From positions 47,273,048 to 47,337,047 of the forward strand of contig CM051034.1 in the NCBI GenBank assembly GCA_027627225.1: DNA of 64,000 bases, written 5' to 3'. The translations under genes and the position numbers were made by a program. The DNA is from Congeria kusceri. Lineage: Eukaryota > Mollusca > Bivalvia > Myida > Dreissenidae. Positions 11,690 to 23,133 of this stretch are shown here, piece by piece. The stretch's first letter is position 1. Each line of letters opens with the position of its first letter. Below the pieces are notes generated by a model. That model ran no database searches, had not been told where the DNA came from, and saw nothing but the letters and a program-made list of their open reading frames with translations.

Positions 11690-12865
11690 TTAAAAAAAAT
11701 ATTCTTCAATATAACCGCGGGCTGGATTTCAAAATAATTTCAAAGATATCTTCCTTGGGTGACACTTTACTAAATTTCTTCAAACTATTTTGATTCGTTA
11801 AAAACATGGCCGCCAGGGTACGAGACAGTTTTCCTTATATGGCTATATTAAAACGTTGAAAAGCTTTGAATGTCTTTATTGAAAACTCTCTTGTCCGAAA
11901 TTGCTGACTGGATTTTGAAACAAATTGTATCTAAATGTTCTTTGCGTAACCCTCTACCAAATTTATTCAAATCATGTTAATTCGTTAAATAAATATGGCC
12001 GCCAGGGGGCGGGGCATTTTTTTATTATATGGTTATATTTAAAGATATTCTTTCCAAAACCACTGGCTAGATTTAAAACGATTTCACAAGAATGCTCCTT
12101 GGAGGCCCATCTACCAAATTTTACACATTTTTTGACTGTTTTAAAAACGTGGCCTCCAGGGTGCGTGGACGTTTTTTATGTGGCTTTATGGAAAGCTTTA
12201 AAACATTTCTTGTCAGAAACTGCTGACTGGATTGCAAAATAATTTCATAGAAATATTTCTTGGGTGACTTTCTACAATTTGTTTTTTGATTTGTTAAAAA
12301 ACGCGGCTTTCCGGGTGGAGGTGCATTAAACGTTAAGCATCATCTTGTCGGAAACTAATAGCTTAATTCAGAAATAATTTACCAGTTATTTTCCTTTACT
12401 GATCCTCTACCAAATTCCTTTAAATCATTTTGATTGTGTCTCTAACAGGCGGGACAGCTTTCTTTATATGTTTATATAGACAGTTTTGAAAAATATATTG
12501 CTATAAAGGCAACTTTGACAATCTTCTCGCCCAAACCCATTGATTGGATTTCAAAATGATTTCACATAAGTATTCATCGGTTGTCCGTCTACCGAATATC
12601 TTCTAATTATTTTGATTCATTATAAAGCATGGACGTCGGGGGGCATGGTAGTTTCAAACTCTTGTCTATAACCACTTGCTGGATTGCTTAATTTCAAAGT
12701 AATTTCACAGAAATGGTCTTTGGGTGACCTTATACCTAATTGCCTCAAATAATTTTGATTCGTTATAAAACATGGCAGACAAGCGGCTTTATTGAAAACT
12801 TCTTGAAAGAAACCACTTGCTGGATTTCGAAATTCCGTAAGTTCATATAAATTTTCATTGGTGGA
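11690..12865. repeat. Tandem array, about 155-160 bp unit
   Basis: About seven or eight diverged copies carry gctggatttcaaaataattt, then ctaccaaattt..ttcaaat, then gttaaaaacatggccgccag. The 'ctggatt' marker recurs near 11720, 11908, 12064, 12225, 12540, 12670 and 12818. This repeat type is common in bivalves. The 138-aa minus-strand frame at 12620-13036 is a shadow of it. Confidence 0.7.
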
Positions 12866-13019
12866 CTTTCTACCGAATCCCTCAAATTGATATTTAGCTA
12901 CAGACATTGCTGTCAGTGGTCCATAATAAGCAAGTTTACTAAAAACAATTAATAACACGCTTTTAAATTTGTACAGGCCATTTCGATTCATTAAACTTAT
13001 GTGAGCGCCCCAGAGCCTG

Positions 13020-13260
13020 TTTATCCCTCTTGTCAAGTATGATCTTGACCTTGGACCCGGTTATTGTGTGCATCAAATCCTTTTCTGACGGCGATCAATC
13101 TATCTTGGCATGACTGTACACAATTTGGTCCGGTCACACATACATATATTCAATCTTAACACTGAGTTTTAAGTGCGACCTTGACCTTCAAGTGACAAGC
13201 CTGGTTCCATGTACGCGACATACCATCGCGTGTGGGTGATCATGTTTTTTCCAACTGATT
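13020..13260. repeat. Dispersed gaccttgacctt-type repeat remnants
   Basis: Two related pieces (gatcttgaccttggacccgg near 13035 and gcgaccttgaccttcaagtg near 13180) resemble a dispersed repeat frequently seen in mollusc DNA. No open frame is kept. From 13260 to 14115 nothing else is recognisable. Confidence 0.4.
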
Positions 13261-14118
13261 TGTTCATTTCTTAATTTGCGATACTATAATTATCCGGACA
13301 CATCGTATCGCAATTGCTTCTAACATTTGTCCAAGTTATTAAAGTCTTGATGACTTTGTGCAGACTTATAGTAGAACCCCTCGCTGAAGCAAGAACCTAT
13401 GGCATGGTTCTTGCACGCGAAACACAATCTGATGATAGTGAATACGTCTGCCAATAATTCGAAAAACTGACTTTTCCTGTTCTATGATCCATTTATTGTT
13501 ATAATTTCAAGGTTTGGAAAGCACGTTGTTTGTGCAAAGTTAAACGTTTGACGAATATACGTTATTTTTTTCGAAAAAAATTGCTACCTGGTAGACATAA
13601 CCTAGTAATTTTTACACAAACAATCATCATAAATATTAAACTAATTATGTTTTGCAAACATCACTACAGACAGAAGGTTTTGATAGATTCTTCAAATTTA
13701 TGTTTTAAAATTCCATTTTAAGAAAAATATTTTTCAAACCCCAAACTGTGCAACTGTGCCTTAAATATTTCTAATATTTCTAACATAAAAGAACGTAAAG
13801 AATATCAGGTAGCTAAATGTCAGTCTGACATTCTCGTAGTATATAATAAATGACAGGTGTCTGTCTTGTCGTGTTTTAACTAGCAGATGGGGCTTAGAAA
13901 TGTGTAACACATTATTTCTTTCTTGTATAACTTGCTATTGTCGCCTTCATGCAGTAACTCTAGCTTTATTTAATCACGACCAAACAAACATGATATTTCA
14001 ACTATGTTTAATCTGTGTTTGTTGTTTCGTTGAAGACTATACTCTACAATCGTTATGGAATTTAGTATTATGGATAGATAAGTTCAAAATGCGTCTTATT
14101 GCTTTTATTAGACAGGTT

Positions 14119-14991
14119 ATGGCAACGGCATCCGAGGTTTGCGGATTTTGCTTCGACGAACCCGTGTTTGGATTCTGCGAAAACTGCAGTGTGCGACTTG
14201 GTGAAACATGTTTGGCATTACATTCAAAAGCGTCTGGTCACATCACATTTACGCTGGATGGATCAAATAAATTAGCAAATAATCAAGAAATTCGAACAAA
14301 GGACATTCACGAACAAAAATGTTCGCTCCATGCCACAGAAAACCAAGCGCTTTATTGTGAAAAGCACGATGCGACTATTTGCGGACGTTGTATTCGTTTA
14401 AACCACATGTCATGTAAAGATTCAATTGTGGATCTTCATGATATCATATTTGATGAACATCGGACAAACGAACGACTTACGACACTAAGGGACTTAGAAG
14501 AGGAAATATGTGCGATAGAAAAGCGTGTCGAAGAAAACGTGAAATTAAACGATGAATGCCAAGACGCATATATACATGCTATTGAAGCGTACAACACGGA
14601 ACTAAAAGCTAGACTTGACCAGTTAGTAACAAAGGCGAAACATGCAGGTCAGAGTAAGCATAGTCTGAATGCCGACAATCTAAAGACAGTAGACAACAAA
14701 TGCAAGGATACAAAACGGCGGATTCAAGAACGGAAACATCTTGTACAAGACGTGTCAGAGAAAAAACATCAACGACAGTTGTATATCATTTCGAAAAGAC
14801 TGGAGAAGGAACTACATGACATAAATGCTATTATTAGACAATGTTCATTGGAAAACCATATTGTACAATTTAGCTTTGAAAAGAATTCCGAACTACAAAC
14901 TTTTCTGCAAACCTCAATTCAAGAGATTGGCACGCTTCAAGAGGTATGCGAAGGGAGCGATGAGTTGGCTGAAAAGAAACCCGACAAGCAG
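14119..14991 (+). CDS. B-box/coiled-coil (RING-less TRIM-like) exon
   Basis: One large exon encoding 291 residues. An acceptor with a pyrimidine tract (tgcttttattagacag) ends at 14115 and the ATG follows three bases later, which is why I start here; the 73 in-frame codons upstream look intronic. Residues 8-41 form a B-box1-like Cys/His cluster (C8, C11, C20, C23, C31, H35, H41). Residues 68-99 form B-box2 (C68, H71, C80, H83, C88, C91, H96). Residues about 115-245 are charged, heptad-like coiled coil, followed by VQFSFEKNSELQTFLQTS and a lysine/glutamate tail. There is no RING, so ubiquitin-ligase activity is not implied; such proteins are numerous in bivalves. The frame runs to CAG/GTAAAA in phase 0, and reading through would add only VK before a stop, so the exon is probably spliced on to distal exons. 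Confidence 0.85.
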
Positions 14992-15239
14992 GTAAAATAA
15001 TATAATTGATATGTTAACTATTATTTTTATTTTCTTTACAAGAGTTTCAACACAATAGTGACTTATTACAAGCTTCATTCCACTCCTCTAAATGAATACT
15101 TTGCTAGAGATAACTACTTTGAAGTAGATGTTTTTATAATCTATGTCGCATCAAACAAAAGGCTTTGACTGAAGTCATCGGACAAGTGTCTTATTTATTG
15201 CCAATTGTTTTTCTTTTAATCTCTGGATCAGTAAAGTGA

Positions 15240-15850
15240 GTACATATTCGAGCAAATTGATTATTAAAGTAATTTTCCGATTCAACCGAATATAATGATA
15301 ATATAGTTAAATAATTATCGTAAAAAATAAATTCAGTATATTTTTTTACAAGTGAAACAACATAGCTGTAGCAAGTTAAACAAATATGAACATTGTTTTT
15401 TTGTCTGATGTGGATACCAGATGTTAATGCACGTTTAATTTATCGATACAATTCCGCTATATTAAGTTCTTAGTAAAAGACCCATTGCAACAACTATATA
15501 ACGTCTACATAATATGTAGCTTGTAAACGTCGTAGTACATGCATGTATGCACGTTTAAAAAAAAAAAATTATAACCATGTCTTTTCCGGTCAGCATTTCA
15601 GTTTAATGCTTAATTCAGAATTATTTCCAAGTTTAACAGCCTATTTAAATTATTGACTTAAATAATTAATTGTGGGGCATCAACTGGAATGACATTTTAA
15701 AGCAAATTATGTCACACAATGCTGTGGTCCCCATTGTCGACACATACAATTTAATTTAATGCGTTTCTAATAAATATGCATCAATATTGATATAGAGAAT
15801 ATATAATTGGTGACTTTTGATATCACGTGATATGAGACGAGTTTGATATG
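15240..15850. repeat. Old duplication, left copy
   Basis: This segment is about 75% similar to 16740-17240. They share accgaatayaatga, tagttaaataattatcgtaa, tttaatttatcgataca, ttccggtcagcatttca and gatgagacgag-like ends. No coding potential. Probably intronic to the B-box gene. Confidence 0.6.
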
Positions 15851-16739
15851 GTGTAGGAAAATGCGAGGCTGTATGAACTGAATATAAAATATTTATTACA
15901 TAGCATAGTGCATAAGTACTGCACGTTTTGTATCACCAACATGGCATGCGTATAAGTCTGGTATGAGGGGCAAAACGTATTAAATACATTAAATATTCAG
16001 TTATAATAATTGTATGATCACAACGCTTATAGGTTCAGAATTGCACTAGAATACTGATGTAATAGTAGTTTTTTTTATAAATACGTCAAGTGGAAATCAT
16101 ATTTTAGACATCTTCACGGGTGGTGGAGTTTTTTAAACTGCCAGTTAGAATCAATGAGTAAAAAAATATTAATAGGACAATGAACGTTTTAACACGAAAT
16201 GTTAGTTTTCCATGTCATTACACTATTTATGAAGGTGGTCTTTGTTTGATTGGTTTTTATTTTTAACATAATTGTTTTCTTTACGTTATATTATTATACA
16301 AGTAGTTTATGCAGATCAACGATTGTGGTTCGTTTTAGTGTTAATATCTAGTTCAACGTATTTTGTTGTTCATTAATTTGTACTTTAATGTGGATATCAC
16401 AATCTACAATCAATGTATCGTTAATATTGGTTTATCAGTAAAATACATATAGTTAATATATTATTTGTGCAAACGTGTTGTTCATTAATTGGATAGCCGT
16501 TCATAGACAATATGTGTATCGTTAATATCGGTTTGTTAGTAAAACAATGTACATGTAGTTCGTTTTTATGCAAACCTGTTACGGTGTGATACATGTACAC
16601 TAAGCTTGAGTATGTACGCCCTGCTCGATCCTACATATAACCGTGCATTTCTTGGTTAGAGGTCACGTATATGGATCATGATTGTTATAACAACGAAATT
16701 ATATGAATACCACATGGAGGTGCGCAAATGTAGCAAATA

Positions 16740-17240
16740 TTTGAGCATATTGAACACTGGAGTAATTTTCCAACTCCACCGAATACAATGACAAAATAGT
16801 TAAATAATTATCGTAAAAATATCTGTTGCATTTGTTTTCACAATTTAAACAACACGTATGCAGCAAGTGTAATACATTTGAATTTTTTTTTTTTTTTTTT
16901 ATCGAATGTGGGTACCCGATCTCTGACGAAATTAACCCGTAAATTAACTTTTAATTTATCGATACATATACCGCTATATAAAGTTAATTTTAAAAGACCC
17001 ATATGTAATGTAATAACTGAACAGCTTTCACATAATATATAACTTGCAAACGTCGAAGTGCATGCAGACGTTTTGTTTAAATATAAATATTGTTTTCCGG
17101 TCAGCATTTCAATTTAAAGCTTTAATCAGAGTTATTTCCAAGATAAAATTGTTGACTTTTGATTGGATAAGGAAAAGGAGAGGATTGACGAATTTTTTAC
17201 GCCCTATGAGACGAGTCTTATATCACATGGTATGAAACGT
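16740..17240. repeat. Old duplication, right copy
   Basis: Partner of 15240-15850, with a long poly-T at about 16881-16900. The minus-strand frame over it is low-complexity lysine from that run. Between the two copies (16380-16570) lies a smaller internal duplication around atcgttaatattggttta and atcgttaatatcggtttg. Confidence 0.6.
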
Positions 17241-18570
17241 TACCTACCATATGCTCTATTTATTATGCCATGTTTTACAAATTGTTTTATTATAAAAAAT
17301 CAAATAAAATTAACGACTTATCGCAAACATTTAGCAATTGACAGTATACAACACAATATGCAAATGAGACAGACTGATGACGTCTACTTCGGTCTATGCA
17401 GAAAACGCATAAACATAGTTTTCGATAAAATCATCAACACACATTTAATCATTATATTGAACCGATAAATTTTTACTTGTGTAAAAAAACATAATATTAA
17501 TACATTTACATCATTTTACCTATTTGCAACCCCAAGAAGTAGACAGCAGTCCACATGAACGATTACTTTTCAAAAGTTAATTTGTGAAATGTGAACATTC
17601 AACAAAGGAACACAATGGATAGAAATAGATACCTTAAATAAATGCATTTAAACATGCAATTTTATGTTTTAAAAGCTGTTTCAATGTTGAAGTGGAATTT
17701 AGATTTTATTCAATGATGTAGCAGAAGGATAATAATTTTTTAGAATATAAAAATAAATATGTTAATCGCCTGTAATATGCTGACTTTATCATCGAAACTG
17801 TTGAGGTGATTACTGTTAACCTCATTTTGGTCACATTTACATGTTGCGATTTTTACTGAGACATATAGCAGCCAATCTCAGGATTTCTTGCTCAGGGTGA
17901 GTTTGAGATAACAGGTATTTTTTTGTAATCTATGATTTTCTGAGTTCGATCTCGGCTGAGGTAGGAATTGATCTCAAGAGTTTATAACATCTGGCCAGAT
18001 CCATTTTTGGTTTACATTTTAACGATGTAAGCGACATTACACGCCTTCAAAAAGAAGTTCCGAGAAGTGGGCGGGATTACAGAATCCTTATCCGTGACAC
18101 ATGATTTTGTTAATGTGGGTGTGGCTAAATTGTGTTATCAGTCAGTGACATGATATCACAGAAAATGGGCGGAGTCAATTTGTGTTATCGGTCAGTAATA
18201 TAATACCACTTAAAACTATTGGGTCAGCGTCTTCAACGTAATTGTGCACTAGTGGCATAATAAATTATGAACAAAACTCGTTTAATAGTGAATATTTAAT
18301 TTATCGAATCTCTTCATGTATATCGTATGGCGGAATACTTCTGCCAGCCACATATCCACTTAGCTATGTCGACAATTTTCTGAAAAAAATGTTACATATA
18401 CAGTTATTATCTGGCAAGTAGAAAACTTTCGTGTTATTCACTTAGGTATCTTAACATAACAAAACTGCCAGATAGCATTCTGATATTACACAAGACCAGG
18501 CAGTAACCTGTTAAACTTTTTTGGGAATGATCGAATGAACATCAGAGTTAAGTTCTGATGTGACGATTAC
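17240..18570. other. Intron-like DNA, no gene seen
   Basis: AT-rich sequence without a convincing exon, RNA gene or delimitable repeat. A GTGAGT at 17898 follows caggatttcttgctcagg but has no credible partner acceptor. Confidence 0.5.
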
Positions 18571-18572
18571 GA

Positions 18573-18775
18573 CATGGTATCATTTAAGACATAATCTTCG
18601 ATTCAGCGTTGTTTATCTGGTAATAAACAACGATTTGGATTTCTGATGCGCTGGAATTAAATCAAGAGGGCGTTAGCCCGAGTTGTTAAATATACTCGCA
18701 TTAGAACGAAAAATCGTTGTTTATATCCCGATAAACAATACTAAATCGAAGATTGTTTCAATATTAACATGGTAT
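18573..18775. mobile_element. hAT-like MITE with 8-bp target duplication
   Basis: A 187-bp insert (18581-18767) is flanked by direct repeats catggtat at 18573-18580 and 18768-18775. Its ends are imperfect inverted repeats of about 55-60 bp (ataatcttcgattcagcgtt at left, inverse of actaaatcgaagattgttt at right). Each arm also holds a smaller hairpin around gttgtttat...ataaacaa. An 8-bp duplication is typical of hAT transposons. No transposase is present. Confidence 0.75.
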
Positions 18776-19161
18776 GACAAATAGTTTGTGCTATTGCTAT
18801 GGGAGCTACTTTACTCGGTACCGCTTATCTTCCCGGGCGAACGTTTGAACGCGCTTACCCGCTGTTACCGGTGACTTCATTAATCGATACAAATTCATAT
18901 TGATGTCACGTTCATTAATAAAAAAATTAACGAATGACGTCAAAATCGTAATTACATTTTTGCGTATTTTACTGATCTTTTGCAATGGGTTCTTTGTATA
19001 TAGAACAATCTCAGCCTGTCATGCTAGAATAGTCAATAAAACACGTTTCATGTTAATAAAAACAACACAATAATTGTCTTAGGAATATCCTTGATGCGCA
19101 AACAAGAACACTTAATCCTTAACGATACTTTGTTCAAATGAAATACACAATTTCTTTGCAG

Positions 19162-19203
19162 GGCGAACTATATGAAGAATTGTTAGTTAATTACCAGTAC
19201 TAA
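19162..19203 (+). CDS. Possible terminal exon (GELYEELLVNYQY stop)
   Basis: A good acceptor (acaatttctttgcag) ends at 19161. In phase 0, the phase left by the B-box exon, the next 13 codons read GELYEELLVNYQY and then TAA. If used, it would make a short alternative C terminus for the B-box protein. There is no clear AATAAA close downstream, and a 13-codon open stretch can arise by chance, so this is tentative. Confidence 0.3.
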   Translation, partial: GELYEELLVNYQY

Positions 19204-19341
19204 TTATTCGACATATCTTAATGATAAGTAAAGTTTATGTAGCAATCTGCGTTGAACGGTTGCCACCATGCAAATCTGCAAATCAAAATGGGAGATGTAC
19301 ATTGCTCTATGTTGAGTTTTTAGCTGGACTAGTCGAAGAAT

Positions 19342-19933
19342 AGGTGAGCTTTCCTACTCGCCCCGGCGTCATCGTCGGCGTCCACGTCTGAACTTGGTTA
19401 AAGCCGTTATTCAAATGTCTTGTAACTTCAAAGCTACATTATTCAATTGAAAATAGGAATATAACTTTTTCATCAACTCCAATATCAGGAGCAACATTCC
19501 CTTAAACTCTGTTTTGTATTTTGACAGAGTTATGCCTCTTTCACATAGATTTTCTGCTTAAAGTTTATATTCAAAAGTTTTGCAACTGCAGAACTATATA
19601 ATTATTCACTTGAAACTTGGAATAGACCTGTGTCATCAATTCCAGTGTCTGTGGCAACATTTCCTATAACTCTGTTTTGTATTTTACAGAGCTATGCCCC
19701 CTTTCCACATAGATTTTCTGGTTAAAGTTTATATTCAAAACTCTTAACATTTAAAAACTACACAAGTTATTAAGTTTTAAGGTTGCCACTTGAAACTTGA
19801 AATAATTTGGTGAAATAATTGCCATAAATCAGTTTTGTATTTCAACAAAATGTTGCCCCTTCCACTTTCCAAAATATAAACCAACTGAAATACTTTGAAT
19901 AGTCGAGCGCGCTGTCCTCTGACAGCTCTTGTT
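19342..19933 (-). mobile_element. Tandem-core element (pearl-like), inverted
   Basis: Inverse-orientation relative of 10252-11640. It ends at gagcgcgctgtcctctgaca followed by gctcttgtt and begins with taggtgagctttcctactcg and a gtcatcgtcggcgtccacg end. It holds about three core units of roughly 165 bp (marker ctctgttttgtattt at about 19506, 19671 and a decayed third). The small minus-strand frame here is not a gene. Confidence 0.7.
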
Positions 19934-20559
19934 AAAAACGGTTCACAGTGTTTTTCATTAATTTGAATACCCACCTACATGTCATTTATTTATATTTAGT
20001 GTTGGTTTAAGTACAAACATGTTACGGTGTAATTTCCATGACTAAATTCATCCAGATTTGAATAACATTTTGTCATAGTTAAAGCTTACAGTAATGATAT
20101 TGATTTTTACTAGAAGTTAGCTTAACGTTTATTGTTAATTATTTGACACAAACACAATTATAAAGATCAAAAAGAAGGACATTGTAGTGTTATATGGTAT
20201 TTCATTTCATTTTTTTTTATGAAAACACTTATCGAATATCCTCTTAAAGTTCATTAATTATTGACTTATTATTTATGTTTTACATAACCCAACATTTATA
20301 TTTAAATGAGCTAAATGAATTTATTGACATGCATGTCAAATTCAATGTTCGAACTCCTTCAGGAAGAATATAGATATATTTGCTTTGGGTTCAGTGTAGG
20401 TTGACTTTGGATTGACTGACTAATACATAATTAAAATAAATAAAAAATTCATACTAGGGTCATTTCGCATCTTATTTGTTGGGTTGTCATAGAAAAAATA
20501 TGAAGGCTATCCTTTATATGAATTGCGTTTAATGATGTTTAATATAACTTTAACATATT

Positions 20560-21340
20560 TGGATCCCAGTAACTCAGAATTTTAATAAGATGTGCAATAA
20601 GCTATTAATAATAAGTTTACCTCAAAACGATATGTGGTACTAGCTTGATTGATCACTACTCATTATAGACCGGCATATCAAATTAAATTATATCAAACTA
20701 TGCTGTGCGTAATAATTTACTTATACTGGTACCAATACATATATTAATACACGCTAATACACAACTGTGTAATAAATATATCACATAAAAGTGTGCAGTT
20801 TAAGTGGCAGTTTCTAAATAAAAATCATTTACTATAGCAATTGAAATCATATCATATTGTAAAAACTGACTTGTATACAAAATACAAAATGAAACAAATA
20901 CACAGCATTCTAAGGTGCATATACAGCTGTAGTCTGTAGTCTGTAGTGTAGAGTTCCGTATACGTAGGTATTCGTTTGATAGCATCACGTTTAAATAATA
21001 TTATTCATCAGTCATCATCATTTATTTTTATTCAAATGTATATTGATTAAATAACGTGACGCCGTAACTGTCGATCGTTTTTGTTTATCGCGTTGCCAAC
21101 TCACCATTGCGAAAAATTGAAAAGATGACACAAAACATAAAATAATTAATTATTAAAAACATATTAAAAGGCTTGTCATGTCACTTTACCTCGCGACGTC
21201 AACCTAGGAATACATTATTCTGTACGGCCATTATACTTCGATGTATTCGCAAAATTTCCCAATCATTATTCGGAATGAAAAGACCTTGCACTTAGCATAA
21301 ATAAAAACATACTTTAAAAACTTGCATTTCTATCTCAGGG
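20560..21340 (+). repeat. Diverged outlier copy of array intron
   Basis: In the same order and orientation as the units further right it contains ctcaaaacgayatgtgg, attattcatcagtcatcatc, ttgattaaataacgtgacgc, gtcgatcgtttttg, aggaatacattattctgtac and cataaataaaaacata. Each has a clear counterpart near 32.8, 33.3, 28.0 and 31.2 kb. Divergence is much higher than among the right-hand units, and the microexon segment itself is missing. It marks the oldest left edge of the duplicated intron. Confidence 0.65.
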
Positions 21341-21387
21341 TTTCCCGCAGTGTTTCTTGAAGGATGTCGGCATCCCCGACAACTCCG

Positions 21388-21655
21388 CTTAAAAAATCGG
21401 CGCGACCCCACCTCCACCAGAGATTGTTCAAATCTGCCCTTTTACATTACCATGAAATCCGCCGCTTCGCAATGCCCTATCCTACCTCACTTAAATCGGC
21501 TGAAACGCTTCACCCAACCTACCCAAAAGTTGCCGCCACGCTCGACCCACCTTCGTGAAATCGACCACAACGCTCAACTCCCCTGCCCGGAATCGGCCGC
21601 ATCGCTCGACCACAATTCCCTAAAATCGGCCGCAATGCCCCAATCCAGAGGGCGA
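21388..21655. repeat. 32-bp minisatellite
   Basis: GC-rich units of about 32 bp around aaatcggccgcaacgctcga start near 21388, 21451 (two unit lengths later), 21490, 21522, 21554, 21586 and 21618; the last four are exactly 32 bp apart. Because 32 is not a multiple of three, the two overlapping open frames here (114 and 64 codons) come from base composition and not from a gene. Confidence 0.8.
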
Positions 21656-22373
21656 CCTAATTGGCAGTATCGCTTGTATCGCTTGAACTACTAAACCTAT
21701 TTCTCAACCACCCTGTTACAACCAAGCCAAAAAGCTATCGTGACTCTCTTATTCATGTATTATTCCGATATCGAAAAGTCTAAAGTTTATTAAGAATGAA
21801 CGCGTCTGAATCGCGTAATGGTTTAATGGATCCGTCTTGATTCGCGGGCGATTTAGAATATAATTATGCAGTAATTGCCTGCAATTTGCTAATACTTATT
21901 GCACAGGCGAAACAAAACGTAGCTTTACAAACTTGTTTTCCTTTAACAAAGAACTGCTGGCTAGATCGTCGCCGCTCTTTTGTTACATGGTGGGCTGATG
22001 AAGTAAACCTGCCAGCGTTTCTGTGACACAGTATGGCTGACTTTACCACCAAATCTAAATGGTCACTACTTACAGCTAAGCATGAATCTCTTATTTCAAA
22101 GATGTGTTTAAATTTTCAAGAATGACATAAGACACATCATCAATATCAGAAAAATCTGACTCATCGCCTATGTCACTATTTTCATTGGATTGTTCACTCT
22201 CATCCGTATATTCATGTAGGGATTTGACTTCAAATTGAGATTCTAAAACATGTTGACAATCATTGAAGTAAAGAGACTCAACTTCATGAATTTCCTCTAA
22301 ACAATTACTGTCTTTACTATATTTGTAACGAATAATAGATCATTGACTTTGTTGAGACATTTTTTTTTTACAT

Positions 22374-22620
22374 TTCGTCTCCGTGGCCTAGTGGTTAGGG
22401 CGTTCGCCTAAGGAGCGGGAGGTCTAAGGTTCGAGTCCTACACAGGCGAGTTCTGATATGGCCGGTTGCCTACCCAGCAGCTAGTTAAATTAATGGGTAT
22501 CGATCGCCTTCCTGCCAAGCGCCCGGCATTAGGATAGGAATCGGGAGTAAAGATGTTCATCAGCAAAGGTGTATCATAGGTCAAAAACTGGCTGGCCCTT
22601 AATCATTAATAATAATTATT
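22374..22620 (+). mobile_element. tRNA-derived SINE (plus), with body and tail
   Basis: Head with A box (gtggcctagtggttagggcg) and B box (ggttcgagtcc) at 22384-22440, then a non-tRNA body (gggtatcgatcgccttcctg, ccaagcgcccggcattagg), ending in an aataataattatt tail near 22620. The anticodon arm can be drawn but the acceptor stem does not pair, so it is a SINE and not a tRNA gene. Confidence 0.8.
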
Positions 22621-23133
22621 CCCAAAGCATGTAAGTGTAAATAAAAATTAACCTCATAGCATCAAATTAAACAGAAATAGAAGAGAATATTATTCATTTA
22701 AATTACCATTTAATAACTCAATGGCTAGATGCAAACCAGAGCAGCAGAAGTTATAAAGCATTACTTGACCAAAAGTATTTCAGCTGGTGTTCAGAAAGTT
22801 TACAGAATTGAAGGATTAATATTATGTAATACCTTTGAAAAACGCACAGAACTATCCTTTTGTGAAATGTACCTTGCACCATCATAGTTGATGCCCTATT
22901 GAGATTGATTATTAAATACGTTTAAATAAGGATTTCATAGTAACAGATAAGGCGCTTATTTGCGTAAATATCCAATTCTGTAACACCACTTACCACTTAC
23001 CGACTTCATTAAACATTTAATGAGTGACAAAACTCAATTCGTATACTCAATTTCCATAACATTATTATTCGATATTGTTTTTAACAATATATACACAACA
23101 GATTAAATAAACAAGAGAGTGAAGAAAACTATA

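Noticed and set aside
12620..13036. 138-codon minus-strand frame
   Set aside because: It covers units of the tandem array (ctggatt marker) common in bivalve non-coding DNA.
13900..14118. N-terminal extension of the B-box protein from 13900
   Set aside because: The segment is hydrophobic and AT-rich, and a good acceptor (attagacag) at 14115 directly precedes a suitable ATG.
15020..15050. Exon after tttctttacaag at about 15043
   Set aside because: It lies only about 50 bases after the B-box donor, which is too short for an intron, and no supported frame follows.
21350..21694. 114-codon plus-strand frame
   Set aside because: It lies over a 32-bp minisatellite, whose period is not a multiple of three; openness follows from GC-rich composition.
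22384..22450. Functional tRNA gene
   Set aside because: A and B boxes and an anticodon-like loop are present, but the acceptor arms do not pair and a SINE body follows.
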